From NCBI GenBank assembly GCA_020859685.1, contig JAJBVT010000016.1, positions 1-52,621 of the forward strand: DNA of 52,621 nucleotides. Reading direction: 5' to 3'. The position numbers and the translations under genes are program-made. The notes under the pieces were generated by a model that ran no database searches, was not told the origin of the DNA, and saw only the letters and a program-made list of their open reading frames with translations. The DNA comes from Rikenellaceae bacterium (lineage in GTDB: Bacteria; Bacteroidota; Bacteroidia; Bacteroidales; Rikenellaceae). Below are positions 42,537-52,621 of this stretch, piece after piece. Position 1 is the first letter of the stretch. Each line of letters opens with the position of its first letter.

Positions 42537-44204
42537 ATGAAACTGAAAAATATATTGAAATTTAAAACACTGTTCATTACCGGCTTAGCGGTTTTAACGG
42601 TTTCATCATGCAGCCTCGATGAAACGCCGAGGGACAAAATGGTAAGCGGAGAATATTCCACCCCCCGTGAAATTGAGCAGCTTGTTATGGGAGCATATTC
42701 CCGGCTAAGAGATCTAAGTAATGCACTCTACCTGCATCTCTCGGAGGTACGTTCAGATAATACTTGGGTTGATCCGATGCCTAACGGTTTCCGGGAATAT
42801 TCAGAAATTGGTACTTTCCGTGCGGATGCGACTAACTCCTATATCTCCAGTACGTGGGAAATCCTGTATCAGGTAATAAATGCGGCTAACGAAGCTATTG
42901 CGTATGTAGATACCGTGGAGTATCCTTCCGATACGGACGAGGTTTCACTGAGAGATCAGCTTTCGCAAGAAGCACATTTCCTTCGTGGCTGGTCTTATTT
43001 CGAACTTGCCCGTTTATACGGAAACGTTCCTCTTATAACTAAGCCAATTACAGTAACTGAATCAAAAGAAATAGGTCAATCCACACCCGAGCAGGTTTAT
43101 GCACAGGCCATTGCCGACCTTACAATTGCAGAAAATCTGCCCTTACCCGGCGATATAATTCAATACAACTATTCAAAGTCCGCTACAGTACGTGCTGACA
43201 GGATGGCTGCCAAAGCTATGTTGGGTAGGTTGTATATGCAAAAGGCCGGTTTCCCGCTTAATGATGCATCGGCACAGGATCTTGCTGAAACCAAGATAAA
43301 GGAGGTCCTCGATTATGCACAATCTACTGGCGATTATTGGGCACCCAACATCAACGAATGGCGTAGGCAATTCATGATGGATGGCAACAATGCCTACTCG
43401 ATATTTGCCATACAGTATGCACCCGGATCATACGGTAATCCTGCAATTTTCAATATGTCACCTGACATACCTGAATCTTATTATGGTCGTACGAGTAATA
43501 TTTATATCTTCGGTAACTCGATATGGGTTGAAAAAACCCTCCAATACGAATACACTGTGGATTGGACTACCGGAGATAAGGACCAGAGGGGATTTGACTG
43601 GACGGTACTTAACGGTTATGAGGCCTACGGGAATAACTTTACCAACGATTACAGCAATACCGAAGAGGTGCTGAATTACGGTGAAGGAGATTATGATACT
43701 TATACCCGCAGTTTCTACTATAAGTTCCTCGATACTTATCAGAAACGTGCCGCGCTCGGCCTTAGCTACACTCCGGAATCGGGTATGACACGGTATGACC
43801 AGTGGGGTATTAACTTCCCGATTCTGAGGATTGAAGATATGATGTTGCTGTATGCGGAAATTCTTGTTAATAAAGGACAGATTTCTGACGCTCTAAATCT
43901 TGTTAATGAGATAAGGGCAAGGGCGGATGTTGACCTTGTACCGACCGGTGTCAATGCAGATACCGCTATGGAGTATATCCGTCGTGAGAGAAGACTTGAA
44001 CTTGCAATGGAAGGCGTTCGGTGGTTCGACGAAGTTCGTTATAATACATGGCAGGATGATATTATCGATATGTTCAACCGTTACAATAATCCGAACGGAA
44101 CTCAGGTATCTAATGTAGCGGCAGGACGCTACTATTATCCGATACCCAAAACTCAGATCGATAACTACCCAGGTTTATACAAACAAAATGATGGTTGGAA
44201 TTGA
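42537..44204 (+). CDS. susD: SusD/RagB-family glycan-binding lipoprotein
   Basis: 555 residues. Lipoprotein signal TVSSC (Cys25). The N-terminal block is EQLVMGAYSRLRDLSNALYLHLSEVRSDNTW, and the TPR-like helices include LSQEAHFLRGWSYFELARLYGNVPLIT (~residues 140-166), which is diagnostic. The C-terminal part has NFPILRIEDMMLLYAEILVN, then IRRERRLELAMEGVRWFDEVR and the end YPIPKTQIDNYPGLYKQNDGW. It caps the SusC barrel at the cell surface. 11 bp after susC. Base composition as AT-rich as susC. Confidence 0.96.
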   Translation: MKLKNILKFKTLFITGLAVLTVSSCSLDETPRDKMVSGEYSTPREIEQLVMGAYSRLRDLSNALYLHLSEVRSDNTWVDPMPNGFREYSEIGTFRADATNSYISSTWEILYQVINAANEAIAYVDTVEYPSDTDEVSLRDQLSQEAHFLRGWSYFELARLYGNVPLITKPITVTESKEIGQSTPEQVYAQAIADLTIAENLPLPGDIIQYNYSKSATVRADRMAAKAMLGRLYMQKAGFPLNDASAQDLAETKIKEVLDYAQSTGDYWAPNINEWRRQFMMDGNNAYSIFAIQYAPGSYGNPAIFNMSPDIPESYYGRTSNIYIFGNSIWVEKTLQYEYTVDWTTGDKDQRGFDWTVLNGYEAYGNNFTNDYSNTEEVLNYGEGDYDTYTRSFYYKFLDTYQKRAALGLSYTPESGMTRYDQWGINFPILRIEDMMLLYAEILVNKGQISDALNLVNEIRARADVDLVPTGVNADTAMEYIRRERRLELAMEGVRWFDEVRYNTWQDDIIDMFNRYNNPNGTQVSNVAAGRYYYPIPKTQIDNYPGLYKQNDGWN

Positions 44205-44231
44205 TCTGACGGTTAGTTAATAAATAGGACG

Positions 44232-44277
44232 ACGTAACCTGGATAGGGACCCCGCGGGGAACCTGTCCAGGTTATGT
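44232..44277 (+). other. Strong hairpin between susD and the sulfatase gene
   Basis: TAACCTGGA (44235-44243) pairs with TCCAGGTTA (44266-44274), extendable to about 12 bp, with CCCCGCGGGG inside. The following bases (TGTTGAAAAAA) are not T-rich, so it looks more like an RNA-stability or partial-termination hairpin that lowers expression of downstream genes than a full terminator. Confidence 0.55.
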
Positions 44278-44292
44278 TGAAAAAAGCAGATT

Positions 44293-45699
<1,407 letters not shown>

Positions 45700-46014
45700 C
45701 GACCGGCAGGAGGGTAGCCGCACAGTTTTGAGCAGGGGATTTTCACGGAACGGTAGGATTGGGCGGCGCACCTACCCGTGCCGACGGGTATGTTCACCTG
45801 CGCAAATTCGCAGGTAAAACATTCAGTCCGTTTGACGACAAATGCACTCATTAAGCGGCTTCGGTAGAACAAGTCGAATCACGGACGGGACTGCACGCCC
45901 GTCGGAATAGCCGAAGTTTCGGCCGTAATTATGTAACTTGCACCACGGTCGTCCGTCTCCGTGAGCGGAGCGGATTCCACTAAACGCAAACCTAACCTTT
46001 AATGTAACCTTGAA
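45700..46014. other. 315-bp gap between sulfatase and PL11 genes with two tandem hairpins
   Basis: TACCCGT GCCG ACGGGTA (45773-45790) and ACCTGCG CAAATT CGCAGGT (45796-45815) lie in tandem, reminiscent of the two-hairpin element but with different sequence. A weak -7 element TAACTTGC lies at 45934-45941, about 75 bp before the PL11 start. No gene is supported. Confidence 0.4.
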
Positions 46015-48069
46015 ATGATGAAACTGTTCTTACGGGCGTTACTGTCCCTGTCGCTGGCCGTGGTGCTTACCGCACCGGCCGCAGCGCAGACCAATTACGA
46101 CTATTCAAAACTCAAACGGGAGAACCTCGGCCGCGGCCTGGTGGCTATACGCACGAGCAACAAGGCGTGCGCCGTAAGCTGGCGATACCTATCGTCCGAC
46201 CCTGTAAATATTGGATTCAACGTCTATCGGGACGGGCGGCTGTTAAACAGGGAGCCGCTCATGACGACCACCTATTTCGTAGACCGCAAGGCCGGAAAGG
46301 CCGCCCACGTTTATGAAATCAGGCCGGTGGTAAACGGCCGTGAAGGTGCGCCGGAGGCGTCATATGCGTTGGCGGCGGACTCGCCCATCGGGTACCTGAA
46401 CATAGCGCTCGATATTCCCGAAAGCGGCGTATCGCCCGACGGGGTAGAGTACACATACACGGCCAACGACGCCAGTATAGGCGATGTGGACGGAGACGGG
46501 GAGTTCGAGATTATCCTGAAGTGGGACCCCACCAATTCGCACGACAACTCCCACCGGGGGTATACCGGAAGCACGATACTGGACTGTTATAAACTCGACG
46601 GGACCCGGCTGTGGCGCATCGACCTGGGGCGCAATATCCGGGCGGGAGCGCACTACACACAGTTCCTAGTTTACGACTTCGACGGCGACGGCCGCGCGGA
46701 GGTGGTGATTAAGACCGCCGACGGCACGGTGGACGGTCTCGGCAACGTAATCGGTGACCCGGGGGCCGATTACCGCAACGCGGACGGGTTTATCCTCGAC
46801 GGGCCGGAATACCTCACCGTATTCAACGGCCTGACGGGAGAGGCGATGGCCACGGTCGATTATATTCCTCCGCGCGGGGGCAACGGCGCCGGATGGGGCG
46901 ACGAGAAGGGCAACCGGGTGGACCGGTTTCTGGCCTGTGTCGCCTACCTCGACGGGGAGTATCCGAGTATCGTAATGTGCCGCGGTTACTATACCCGCAC
47001 AGTGCTCGCCGCGTTCGACTGGCGGGACGGAAAGCTGACGAACCGCTGGGTGTTCGATTCCGATGAGCCGGGTAACGAGGCCTATGCCGGGCAGGGAAAC
47101 CACAACCTGCGGGTGGGCGACGTGGACGGCGACGGATGCGACGAAATCGTCTACGGCTCGTGTACGATAAACAACGACGGGACGGGACTATACTCTACCG
47201 GTATGCTGCATGGCGACGCCCTGCATCTGACGGTTTTCGACGCGTCCTCCGGTAAACTGATGGTCTGGGACTGCCACGAGCCGGGGAAATACGGCGCATC
47301 GTACCGTGACGCGGAGACGGGAGAGGTAATTTTCGCCGTGCTCAGCGACGATAACGACGGCCGCTGTATGGCCGCCGATATCGACCCCACGAACCCGGGC
47401 CTGGAGATGTGGTCCAAGACATCGGGCGGTATCCGGGCGACGAACGGCACGGTTATAAACGACTCCACCGACGGGGTGTCGATAAACATGGCCTGCTGGT
47501 GGGACGGCGACCTACTGCGAGAGCTCCAGAACGGCATACAGATCACCAAATACGACTGGACCACAGGCGGTTACAAAGTCCTGCTGAACGCCGAGGGGTG
47601 CGCGTGGAACAACGGCACCAAATCGAACCCGTGCCTTCAGGGCGATATCTTCGGAGACTGGCGCGAGGAGGTTATCCTGCGCACGGCCGACAACCGGAAC
47701 CTGCGTATCTATATGACCGACCACCGGACGGATTACCGCTTCCACACTTTCCTCGAGGACCCGGTCTACCGTATCAGCATCGCCACCCAGAATATCGCGT
47801 ACAATCAGCCTACTCAGCCCGGATTCTATTTCGGTGCCGAACTTGGCCGTATGTTCCCCGAAAAGGATATAGTGGTGACGGAAAACATCTACACGGCCGA
47901 CGCCGGTATGGAGTACGACACCATGCAGTGGTCCACCGGCGGACAGAAGCGAACCGAGACCATACAGTGGGACGAGATTCCCTCGAATACTCCCACCCGT
48001 ATAAGGCTGCGCGCCACATACCGCGGGATGCAGTTCGAGGACTGGTTCAACCTTACATTCGTGAGGTAA
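46015..48069 (+). CDS. Rhamnogalacturonan lyase, PL11 family
   Basis: 684 residues. Signal peptide to about 25 (APAAAQ). It cleaves the rhamnose-galacturonate bond of rhamnogalacturonan I by beta-elimination, leaving a 4,5-unsaturated galacturonate. The eight-bladed beta-propeller shows several calcium-binding DxDGDG loops: GDVDGDGEFEI, YDFDGDGRAEV and GDVDGDGCDEI. The N-terminal fibronectin-like part is VNIGFNVYRDGRLL. Family blocks near the end include GDIFGDWREEVILRT and FLEDPVYRISIATQNIAYNQPTQ-type sequence. About 60 extra residues follow the propeller (NIYTADAGMEYDTMQW...). ATG at 46018 is an alternative start. Confidence 0.94.
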   Translation: MMKLFLRALLSLSLAVVLTAPAAAQTNYDYSKLKRENLGRGLVAIRTSNKACAVSWRYLSSDPVNIGFNVYRDGRLLNREPLMTTTYFVDRKAGKAAHVYEIRPVVNGREGAPEASYALAADSPIGYLNIALDIPESGVSPDGVEYTYTANDASIGDVDGDGEFEIILKWDPTNSHDNSHRGYTGSTILDCYKLDGTRLWRIDLGRNIRAGAHYTQFLVYDFDGDGRAEVVIKTADGTVDGLGNVIGDPGADYRNADGFILDGPEYLTVFNGLTGEAMATVDYIPPRGGNGAGWGDEKGNRVDRFLACVAYLDGEYPSIVMCRGYYTRTVLAAFDWRDGKLTNRWVFDSDEPGNEAYAGQGNHNLRVGDVDGDGCDEIVYGSCTINNDGTGLYSTGMLHGDALHLTVFDASSGKLMVWDCHEPGKYGASYRDAETGEVIFAVLSDDNDGRCMAADIDPTNPGLEMWSKTSGGIRATNGTVINDSTDGVSINMACWWDGDLLRELQNGIQITKYDWTTGGYKVLLNAEGCAWNNGTKSNPCLQGDIFGDWREEVILRTADNRNLRIYMTDHRTDYRFHTFLEDPVYRISIATQNIAYNQPTQPGFYFGAELGRMFPEKDIVVTENIYTADAGMEYDTMQWSTGGQKRTETIQWDEIPSNTPTRIRLRATYRGMQFEDWFNLTFVR

Positions 48070-48349
48070 CAAGACGGGCGGCCGGTAAAGGGGCAGGGTG
48101 CAGGCTTAGCCCCGCCAGTCGGTCTCTCTTCCCGGGTACGATGCCATTCCCTCTGTTACCGGGAATCGAGCGAAGAAGAGCCGGAAGTTCGGCCGCCGTA
48201 AACAGGGTAGTGCGGAAAATGTTGACAGCGATATTTCCGGAACATAAACTGAATTACATAAAAAAGGACGATAATCCATTTAAAGGTTGGGACGCTTCAA
48301 TATATTAGCGGTATCTAACTTATGTATGACCATTTAACTCAAACTTCTG

Positions 48350-51166
48350 ATGGTGAAATATACTTTACAGAGAATTTTATTGCCGGCCGTAGTGGCCGCA
48401 ACCCTTTTGGCGTCGTGCTCGCCGGGAGGCCGCAAAACGGATACCGGATGGCCGGACGTGGCCGTGGAGGCCAAGCCGTGGACCCGTTGGTGGTGGATGG
48501 GCAGCGACGTGGACTCCGCAGGTCTCGCCTACAACCTCGGCGAGATGGCCCGCGTTGGCTTAGGCGGGGTGGAGATTACCCCGATTTACGGTGTTAAAGG
48601 CCGTGAGGACCACTATATCGATTACCTGTCGCAGCGCTGGATGGATATGGCAGGGTTTACCATTACCGAAGCCGAACGGCTCGGGATGAAGGTGGATATG
48701 AACACCGGTACGGGATGGCCGTTCGGAGGGCCGGAAATAGAACCGCAGGACGGTGCGGCGACGGCTATCACTGTGGTACACAGCGTAAAAGGCGGCCAGA
48801 AGCTGACCGAAAAAATAGAAGTTCCCGAATACTTCGCCCGCCAGCGGAGCGTAGCCTACCTCGAGAGGGTGGTTGCGGTATCGGCCGATGGACAGCACCG
48901 GCTCGATATCACGGGCGAGGTGGCCGACGACGGTACCCTCGAGTGGAATGCTCCGGAGGGCGACGACTGGGAGGTAACCTCGCTGTTCGTGGGCCGTACG
49001 CTGCAGGCCGTTAAAAGGGCCGCGCCGGGCGGAGCAGGGCTGGTTATGGACCACCTCGACGCCGAAGTGGTGAAGAAATACCTCGGCAAATACGATCAGG
49101 CGTTCAACTCTACCGGCACTCCGTACCCCAATACGTTCTTCAACGACTCGTACGAGGTGTTCGGTGCGGACTGGACACCGTCGCTGCTGGCCGAGTTCGA
49201 AAAGCGGCGCGGTTACAAACTGGAACTATACCTGCCGGAACTGCTGGGGCAGGGGCGTACAGACGCTTCGGTGAGGGTGATTACAGATTACCGCGAGACG
49301 ATGGGCGAGCTGTTGCTCGACAACTTTACCCGCCCGTGGACCGAGTGGGCGCACTCGCACGGGGCCATCACCCGTAACCAGGCTCACGGCTCGCCCGCCA
49401 ACCTGATTGATATTTACGCAGCCGTGGATATCCCCGAGTGCGAGACGTTCGGTATATCGGATTTCGATATTCCCTATCTGCGCCACGACGAGATTCGCAA
49501 GGAGAACGACGGCGACCCTACAATACTCAAATACGCCTCTTCGGCCGCCCATATCACGGGCAAGAAGTACACGTCGGCAGAGTCCCTGACATGGCTTACC
49601 GACCACTTCCGTACCTCGCTGTCGCAGGCCAAAGTTGAACTCGACCAGATGTTTACGGCCGGGGTGAACCATATCTTCTTCCACGGATATACCTACACGC
49701 CCGAGGACGCGGCGTGGCCGGGGTGGAAATTTTACGCGACTATCGACTTCTCGCCGACCAACGCATTCTGGCACGACGCTCCGGCGCTGACCAGTTATAT
49801 AACCCGTGTGCAGTCGTTCCTGCAGTACGGCCAGCCGGACAGCGATTACCTGCTCTACCTCCCCATATACGATATGTGGGCGGAGCCGGGCGGCAGCTTT
49901 TATAAAGCGTTCTCGATACACGGGCTGAGGGACAGGCTTCCCGATTTCTGCGACGCGGTGGACAATATTATGCAGGCCGGATACGATGTGGACTATATTT
50001 CGGACCGCTATATAGCTTCCACCGGAGTTGACGGCGGTAAGATAGTGACCGAAGGCGGCGTGGCTTATAAGGCCCTGATACTGCCGTCGGTAACCATTAT
50101 CCCGGAGACGACCATGGCCAAGGTGAGGGAACTTATCGAACGCGGAGCCACTGTGATTTTCAGCGACCATTATCCTTCGGACGTTCCGGGCCTGTACGGC
50201 TTCGAAGAGCGGCACGGCCAGTTGGAGCAGTCGCTCAAGGGGATGCCCGAGGTGGATTTCGGCACGGTGCAGGTGAACAAGGTGGGTCAGGGTTCGGTGA
50301 TTACGGGTAAGGGTTATGCGGGCCTTCTTCCCGCGACCGGAATCACTCCCGAATCGTTCTCCACCGAGCACGGCGGCCAGCTTATACGCCGCAGTAACGA
50401 GAGCGGCCACCACTACTTTATGACGATGCTGCGCAACCGCCCGGTGGACGGGTGGGTAACGCTCGGCGTGGACGCCGCAGCGGCCATGATATACAATCCG
50501 CTCGACGGCAGTTCGGGCCGCGCGAAGGTGCGCACGGCGGACGGCCGTACGCAGGTTTACCTTCAGCTTAAACCCGGCCAGTCGGTTATCCTAAAAACCT
50601 TCGACAGGGATATCAAAGGCGTTGCGGAGTGGACCTATCTCGGTGATGCAACCGGCCGGATACCGGTTGAAACGGGCTGGTCGCTCGACTTCCCGGAGAG
50701 CGACCCTGAAATCGGCGAAACATTCGAAATAGGTACGCTCGGAAGCTGGACCGACATCGACGACGAGCGGCTCAGTATTAACCGGGGCCGCGGCCGGTAC
50801 AGCGTGACTGTTCCCGTGGAGAAGAAGGACGGTATGAGGTATGTCATTTCGCTCGGACATGTTCGTGAGAGCACGAGGGTGAATGTTAACGGCCGGGAGG
50901 CCGCAATACTAATCAGTCCGCCGTTTGAAACGGATATAACCGACTACCTGAACGACGGTGAGAACTCGCTCGAAATAGAGGTCACCAACCTGGCTGCCAA
51001 CCGTATAGCGGACTACGACCGCCGCGGAGTAGTATGGCGTATCTTCCACGACACGAATATAGTCGACCTCAATTACCGCCAGACGCCGTACAGCGACAGG
51101 GCGGTAGTTGAATCGGGCCTGCTGGGTCCGGTGGTAATCGACGAGTATCCGGCACTCGAGCTATGA
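48350..51166 (+). CDS. Alpha-L-rhamnosidase, GH106 family
   Basis: 938 residues, lipoprotein signal LLASC (Cys23). The GH106 start is clear: KPWTRWWWMGSDVDSAGLAYNLGEMARVGLGGVEITPIYG-type sequence at about 42-81, and the barrel region KVDMNTGTGWPFGGPEI follows. Further blocks: FFNDSYEVFGADWTPSLLAEFEKRRGY, NQAHGSPANLIDIYAAVDIPECE (with likely catalytic acids), HIFFHGYTYTPEDAAWPGWKFYA and DYLLYLPIYDMWAE. A C-terminal beta-sandwich (about 830-938) contains YVISLGHVRESTRVNVNGREA. It trims terminal rhamnose from rhamnogalacturonan fragments. 280 bp after PL11; its stop overlaps the next start (ATGA). Confidence 0.93.
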   Translation: MVKYTLQRILLPAVVAATLLASCSPGGRKTDTGWPDVAVEAKPWTRWWWMGSDVDSAGLAYNLGEMARVGLGGVEITPIYGVKGREDHYIDYLSQRWMDMAGFTITEAERLGMKVDMNTGTGWPFGGPEIEPQDGAATAITVVHSVKGGQKLTEKIEVPEYFARQRSVAYLERVVAVSADGQHRLDITGEVADDGTLEWNAPEGDDWEVTSLFVGRTLQAVKRAAPGGAGLVMDHLDAEVVKKYLGKYDQAFNSTGTPYPNTFFNDSYEVFGADWTPSLLAEFEKRRGYKLELYLPELLGQGRTDASVRVITDYRETMGELLLDNFTRPWTEWAHSHGAITRNQAHGSPANLIDIYAAVDIPECETFGISDFDIPYLRHDEIRKENDGDPTILKYASSAAHITGKKYTSAESLTWLTDHFRTSLSQAKVELDQMFTAGVNHIFFHGYTYTPEDAAWPGWKFYATIDFSPTNAFWHDAPALTSYITRVQSFLQYGQPDSDYLLYLPIYDMWAEPGGSFYKAFSIHGLRDRLPDFCDAVDNIMQAGYDVDYISDRYIASTGVDGGKIVTEGGVAYKALILPSVTIIPETTMAKVRELIERGATVIFSDHYPSDVPGLYGFEERHGQLEQSLKGMPEVDFGTVQVNKVGQGSVITGKGYAGLLPATGITPESFSTEHGGQLIRRSNESGHHYFMTMLRNRPVDGWVTLGVDAAAAMIYNPLDGSSGRAKVRTADGRTQVYLQLKPGQSVILKTFDRDIKGVAEWTYLGDATGRIPVETGWSLDFPESDPEIGETFEIGTLGSWTDIDDERLSINRGRGRYSVTVPVEKKDGMRYVISLGHVRESTRVNVNGREAAILISPPFETDITDYLNDGENSLEIEVTNLAANRIADYDRRGVVWRIFHDTNIVDLNYRQTPYSDRAVVESGLLGPVVIDEYPALEL

Positions 51167-52621
51167 GAAAACTGATTTTATGCGCGGCGGCCATCGTGCT
51201 CGCCTGCATGCAGACAGCGGCCGCCGGGGCGGAGAGGTTCTTCGACCCGGCCGCCCTTACCACGGTAGGGGTCTATTATTACCCGGAGCACTGGGACTCT
51301 TCGCAGTGGGACAGGGACCTGAAACAGATAAGCGACATGGGTTTCGAATTCGTGCACTATGCCGAATTTGCATGGGCGCAACTGGAACCCGAGGAGGGTG
51401 TCTACGACTTCGCGTGGCTCGACAGGGCGGTGGAGTTGGCCGACAAACACGGCCTGAAGGTGATTATGTGCACCTCCACAGCCACACCGCCCGTGTGGCT
51501 GGTAAGAAAGCACCCCGATATCCTGCTCACCCGTGAGAACGGCGTGGTGGTGGACCACGGTTCCCGGCAGCACCCGTCGGTATCGAACGAATTCTACCGG
51601 GATTACTCGATGAAGATGATAGCCCGGCTGGCGGAGCATTACGGCGGCGACAGCCGCATCATGGGCTGGCAGCTCGATAACGAGCCGCGGCCCTTCGTGG
51701 ACTATGGGCCCGATGCCCAGAAGCGGTTCCGCGAGTGGCTCGAGCGGCGTTACGGTACTATCGAAGCTCTCAATAAGGCATGGGGCACGGCGTTCTGGAG
51801 CCAGGTCTATTCCGATTTCTCGCAGATCAATATTCTGATGCTTAGCCAGCAGTTTATGAACACCCACCAGATACTGGATTACGGCAGGTTCAACACGGAG
51901 GAGACCGTCTCGTTTCTGGACGAGCAGACCCGGGTTATCCGCAGCCATATCACGGCGGACCAGTGGGTTACGACCAACCTTATACCCGACTACAACAACG
52001 GCCATCTAAGGCAGATCGGAGAGCTGGACTTCCATAGTTACACCCGTTACATGGTGTTCGGCGAGGACTACGGGGTGGGGCCGAAGGGTTACCGCCTCGG
52101 CCCGGTGGGGCGAATTGCGAAAGCCAACGACTTTTTCCGCACCATCGACGGCGTGTACGGCGTTATGGAACTCCAGCCCGGTCAGGTTAACTGGGGCAGG
52201 ATAAACCCGCAACCGCTGCCCGGTGCCGTGAGGCTTTGGCTGTGGCACGTATTCGCGGGCGGGAGCAGTTTCACCTGCACCTACCGTTACCGCCAGCCGA
52301 TATACGGCACCGAGCTTTACCATTACGGAATCGTCGGTCCGGACGGGATTACACCGACCCCTGGGGGTCTTGAATTTAAGACATTTATCGACGAGATAGC
52401 GCTCCTGCGCCGGAATGCCACGCCCGGAGCCGCCACCCCGGCGGAGTTCGAAGCACGCCGCACGGCAATACTCTACAACCACGAGAACGAGTGGGAAATG
52501 CAGCGCAACCGGCAGACCACCGAGTGGAACACCGGGGAAAATATCGATAAGGGTTTCGGCGGGCGGGAGAGCTACGGCGGGGGCGTGGGTTGGATCGGCG
52601 CGCGGGACGCACTGGGGGGGG
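51163..52621 (+). CDS. Beta-galactosidase, GH42 family (cut by the window end)
   Basis: The first ~486 residues only; the frame is still open at the last base. ATG at 51163 overlaps the GH106 stop by 4 bp. Signal peptide to about residue 22. Barrel start VGVYYYPEHWDSSQWDRDL (35-53), FAWAQLEPEEGVYDF (69-83), and the acid/base E174 in GWQLDNEPRP. The nucleophile is E336 in GVMELQPGQVNWG. It would remove galactose from galactan side chains of rhamnogalacturonan I. The last ~20 residues before the edge are Gly-rich and end in a run of G, and may contain base errors. Confidence 0.92.
   Translation, partial: MRKLILCAAAIVLACMQTAAAGAERFFDPAALTTVGVYYYPEHWDSSQWDRDLKQISDMGFEFVHYAEFAWAQLEPEEGVYDFAWLDRAVELADKHGLKVIMCTSTATPPVWLVRKHPDILLTRENGVVVDHGSRQHPSVSNEFYRDYSMKMIARLAEHYGGDSRIMGWQLDNEPRPFVDYGPDAQKRFREWLERRYGTIEALNKAWGTAFWSQVYSDFSQINILMLSQQFMNTHQILDYGRFNTEETVSFLDEQTRVIRSHITADQWVTTNLIPDYNNGHLRQIGELDFHSYTRYMVFGEDYGVGPKGYRLGPVGRIAKANDFFRTIDGVYGVMELQPGQVNWGRINPQPLPGAVRLWLWHVFAGGSSFTCTYRYRQPIYGTELYHYGIVGPDGITPTPGGLEFKTFIDEIALLRRNATPGAATPAEFEARRTAILYNHENEWEMQRNRQTTEWNTGENIDKGFGGRESYGGGVGWIGARDALGG

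Overview
The window looks like a Bacteroidales chromosome, most likely from the Alistipes/Rikenellaceae end of the order. The grounds are a GC-rich genome with a SusC/SusD pair, fimbrillin-type and BACON-domain lipoproteins, lipoproteins that begin Cys-Ser-Asp-Asp-Asp-Asp, and Bacteroidetes-type TAnnTTTG promoters in place of classical -35/-10 boxes. The genus is an inference; there is no rRNA or other marker here. I see no tRNA, rRNA, CRISPR array, prophage or insertion sequence.

Left part (1-15.5 kb): two large fimbrillin-like surface lipoproteins; a two-gene YjjP/YjjB-type exporter; a leftward overlapping operon of a radical SAM/SPASM enzyme, a GT1-type glycosyltransferase and a 29-residue membrane peptide; the high-affinity phosphate transporter pstSCAB (no phoU follows); and an Fe-S type assimilatory APS/PAPS reductase (cysH).

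Middle part (16-26 kb): a leftward RND efflux operon (adaptor, inner-membrane pump, outer-membrane factor) facing a divergent AraC-family regulator, with two direct repeats at the operon promoter. The adaptor carries an odd C-terminal tail of about 135 residues. Next come two small surface lipoprotein genes whose promoter, 5' UTR and signal peptide are near-identical but whose mature parts differ, with a small membrane protein between them.

Right part (26-52.6 kb): a pectin (rhamnogalacturonan/galacturonate) locus. A LacI-family regulator with two perfect palindromic operators flanking its own promoter is followed by kduI, a DUF4861-like gene, kdgK and kduD; then eda and a hexuronate transporter; then uxaC-uxaB-uxaA. 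Together these convert galacturonate and unsaturated uronates to pyruvate and glyceraldehyde-3-phosphate. Next is the glycan-capture and cleavage operon: susC, susD, a Ser-type sulfatase, a PL11 rhamnogalacturonan lyase, a GH106 rhamnosidase and a GH42 beta-galactosidase cut by the window end. No GH105 unsaturated-uronyl hydrolase, which would link the lyase to KduI, is inside the window.

The most unusual items are non-coding or architectural: a palindrome-rich leader of about 460 nt ending in a terminator-like hairpin just before eda; a dispersed two-hairpin intergenic element in three copies; the duplicated promoter/signal-peptide modules; the adaptor tail; and the radical SAM/glycosyltransferase/29-residue-peptide operon.
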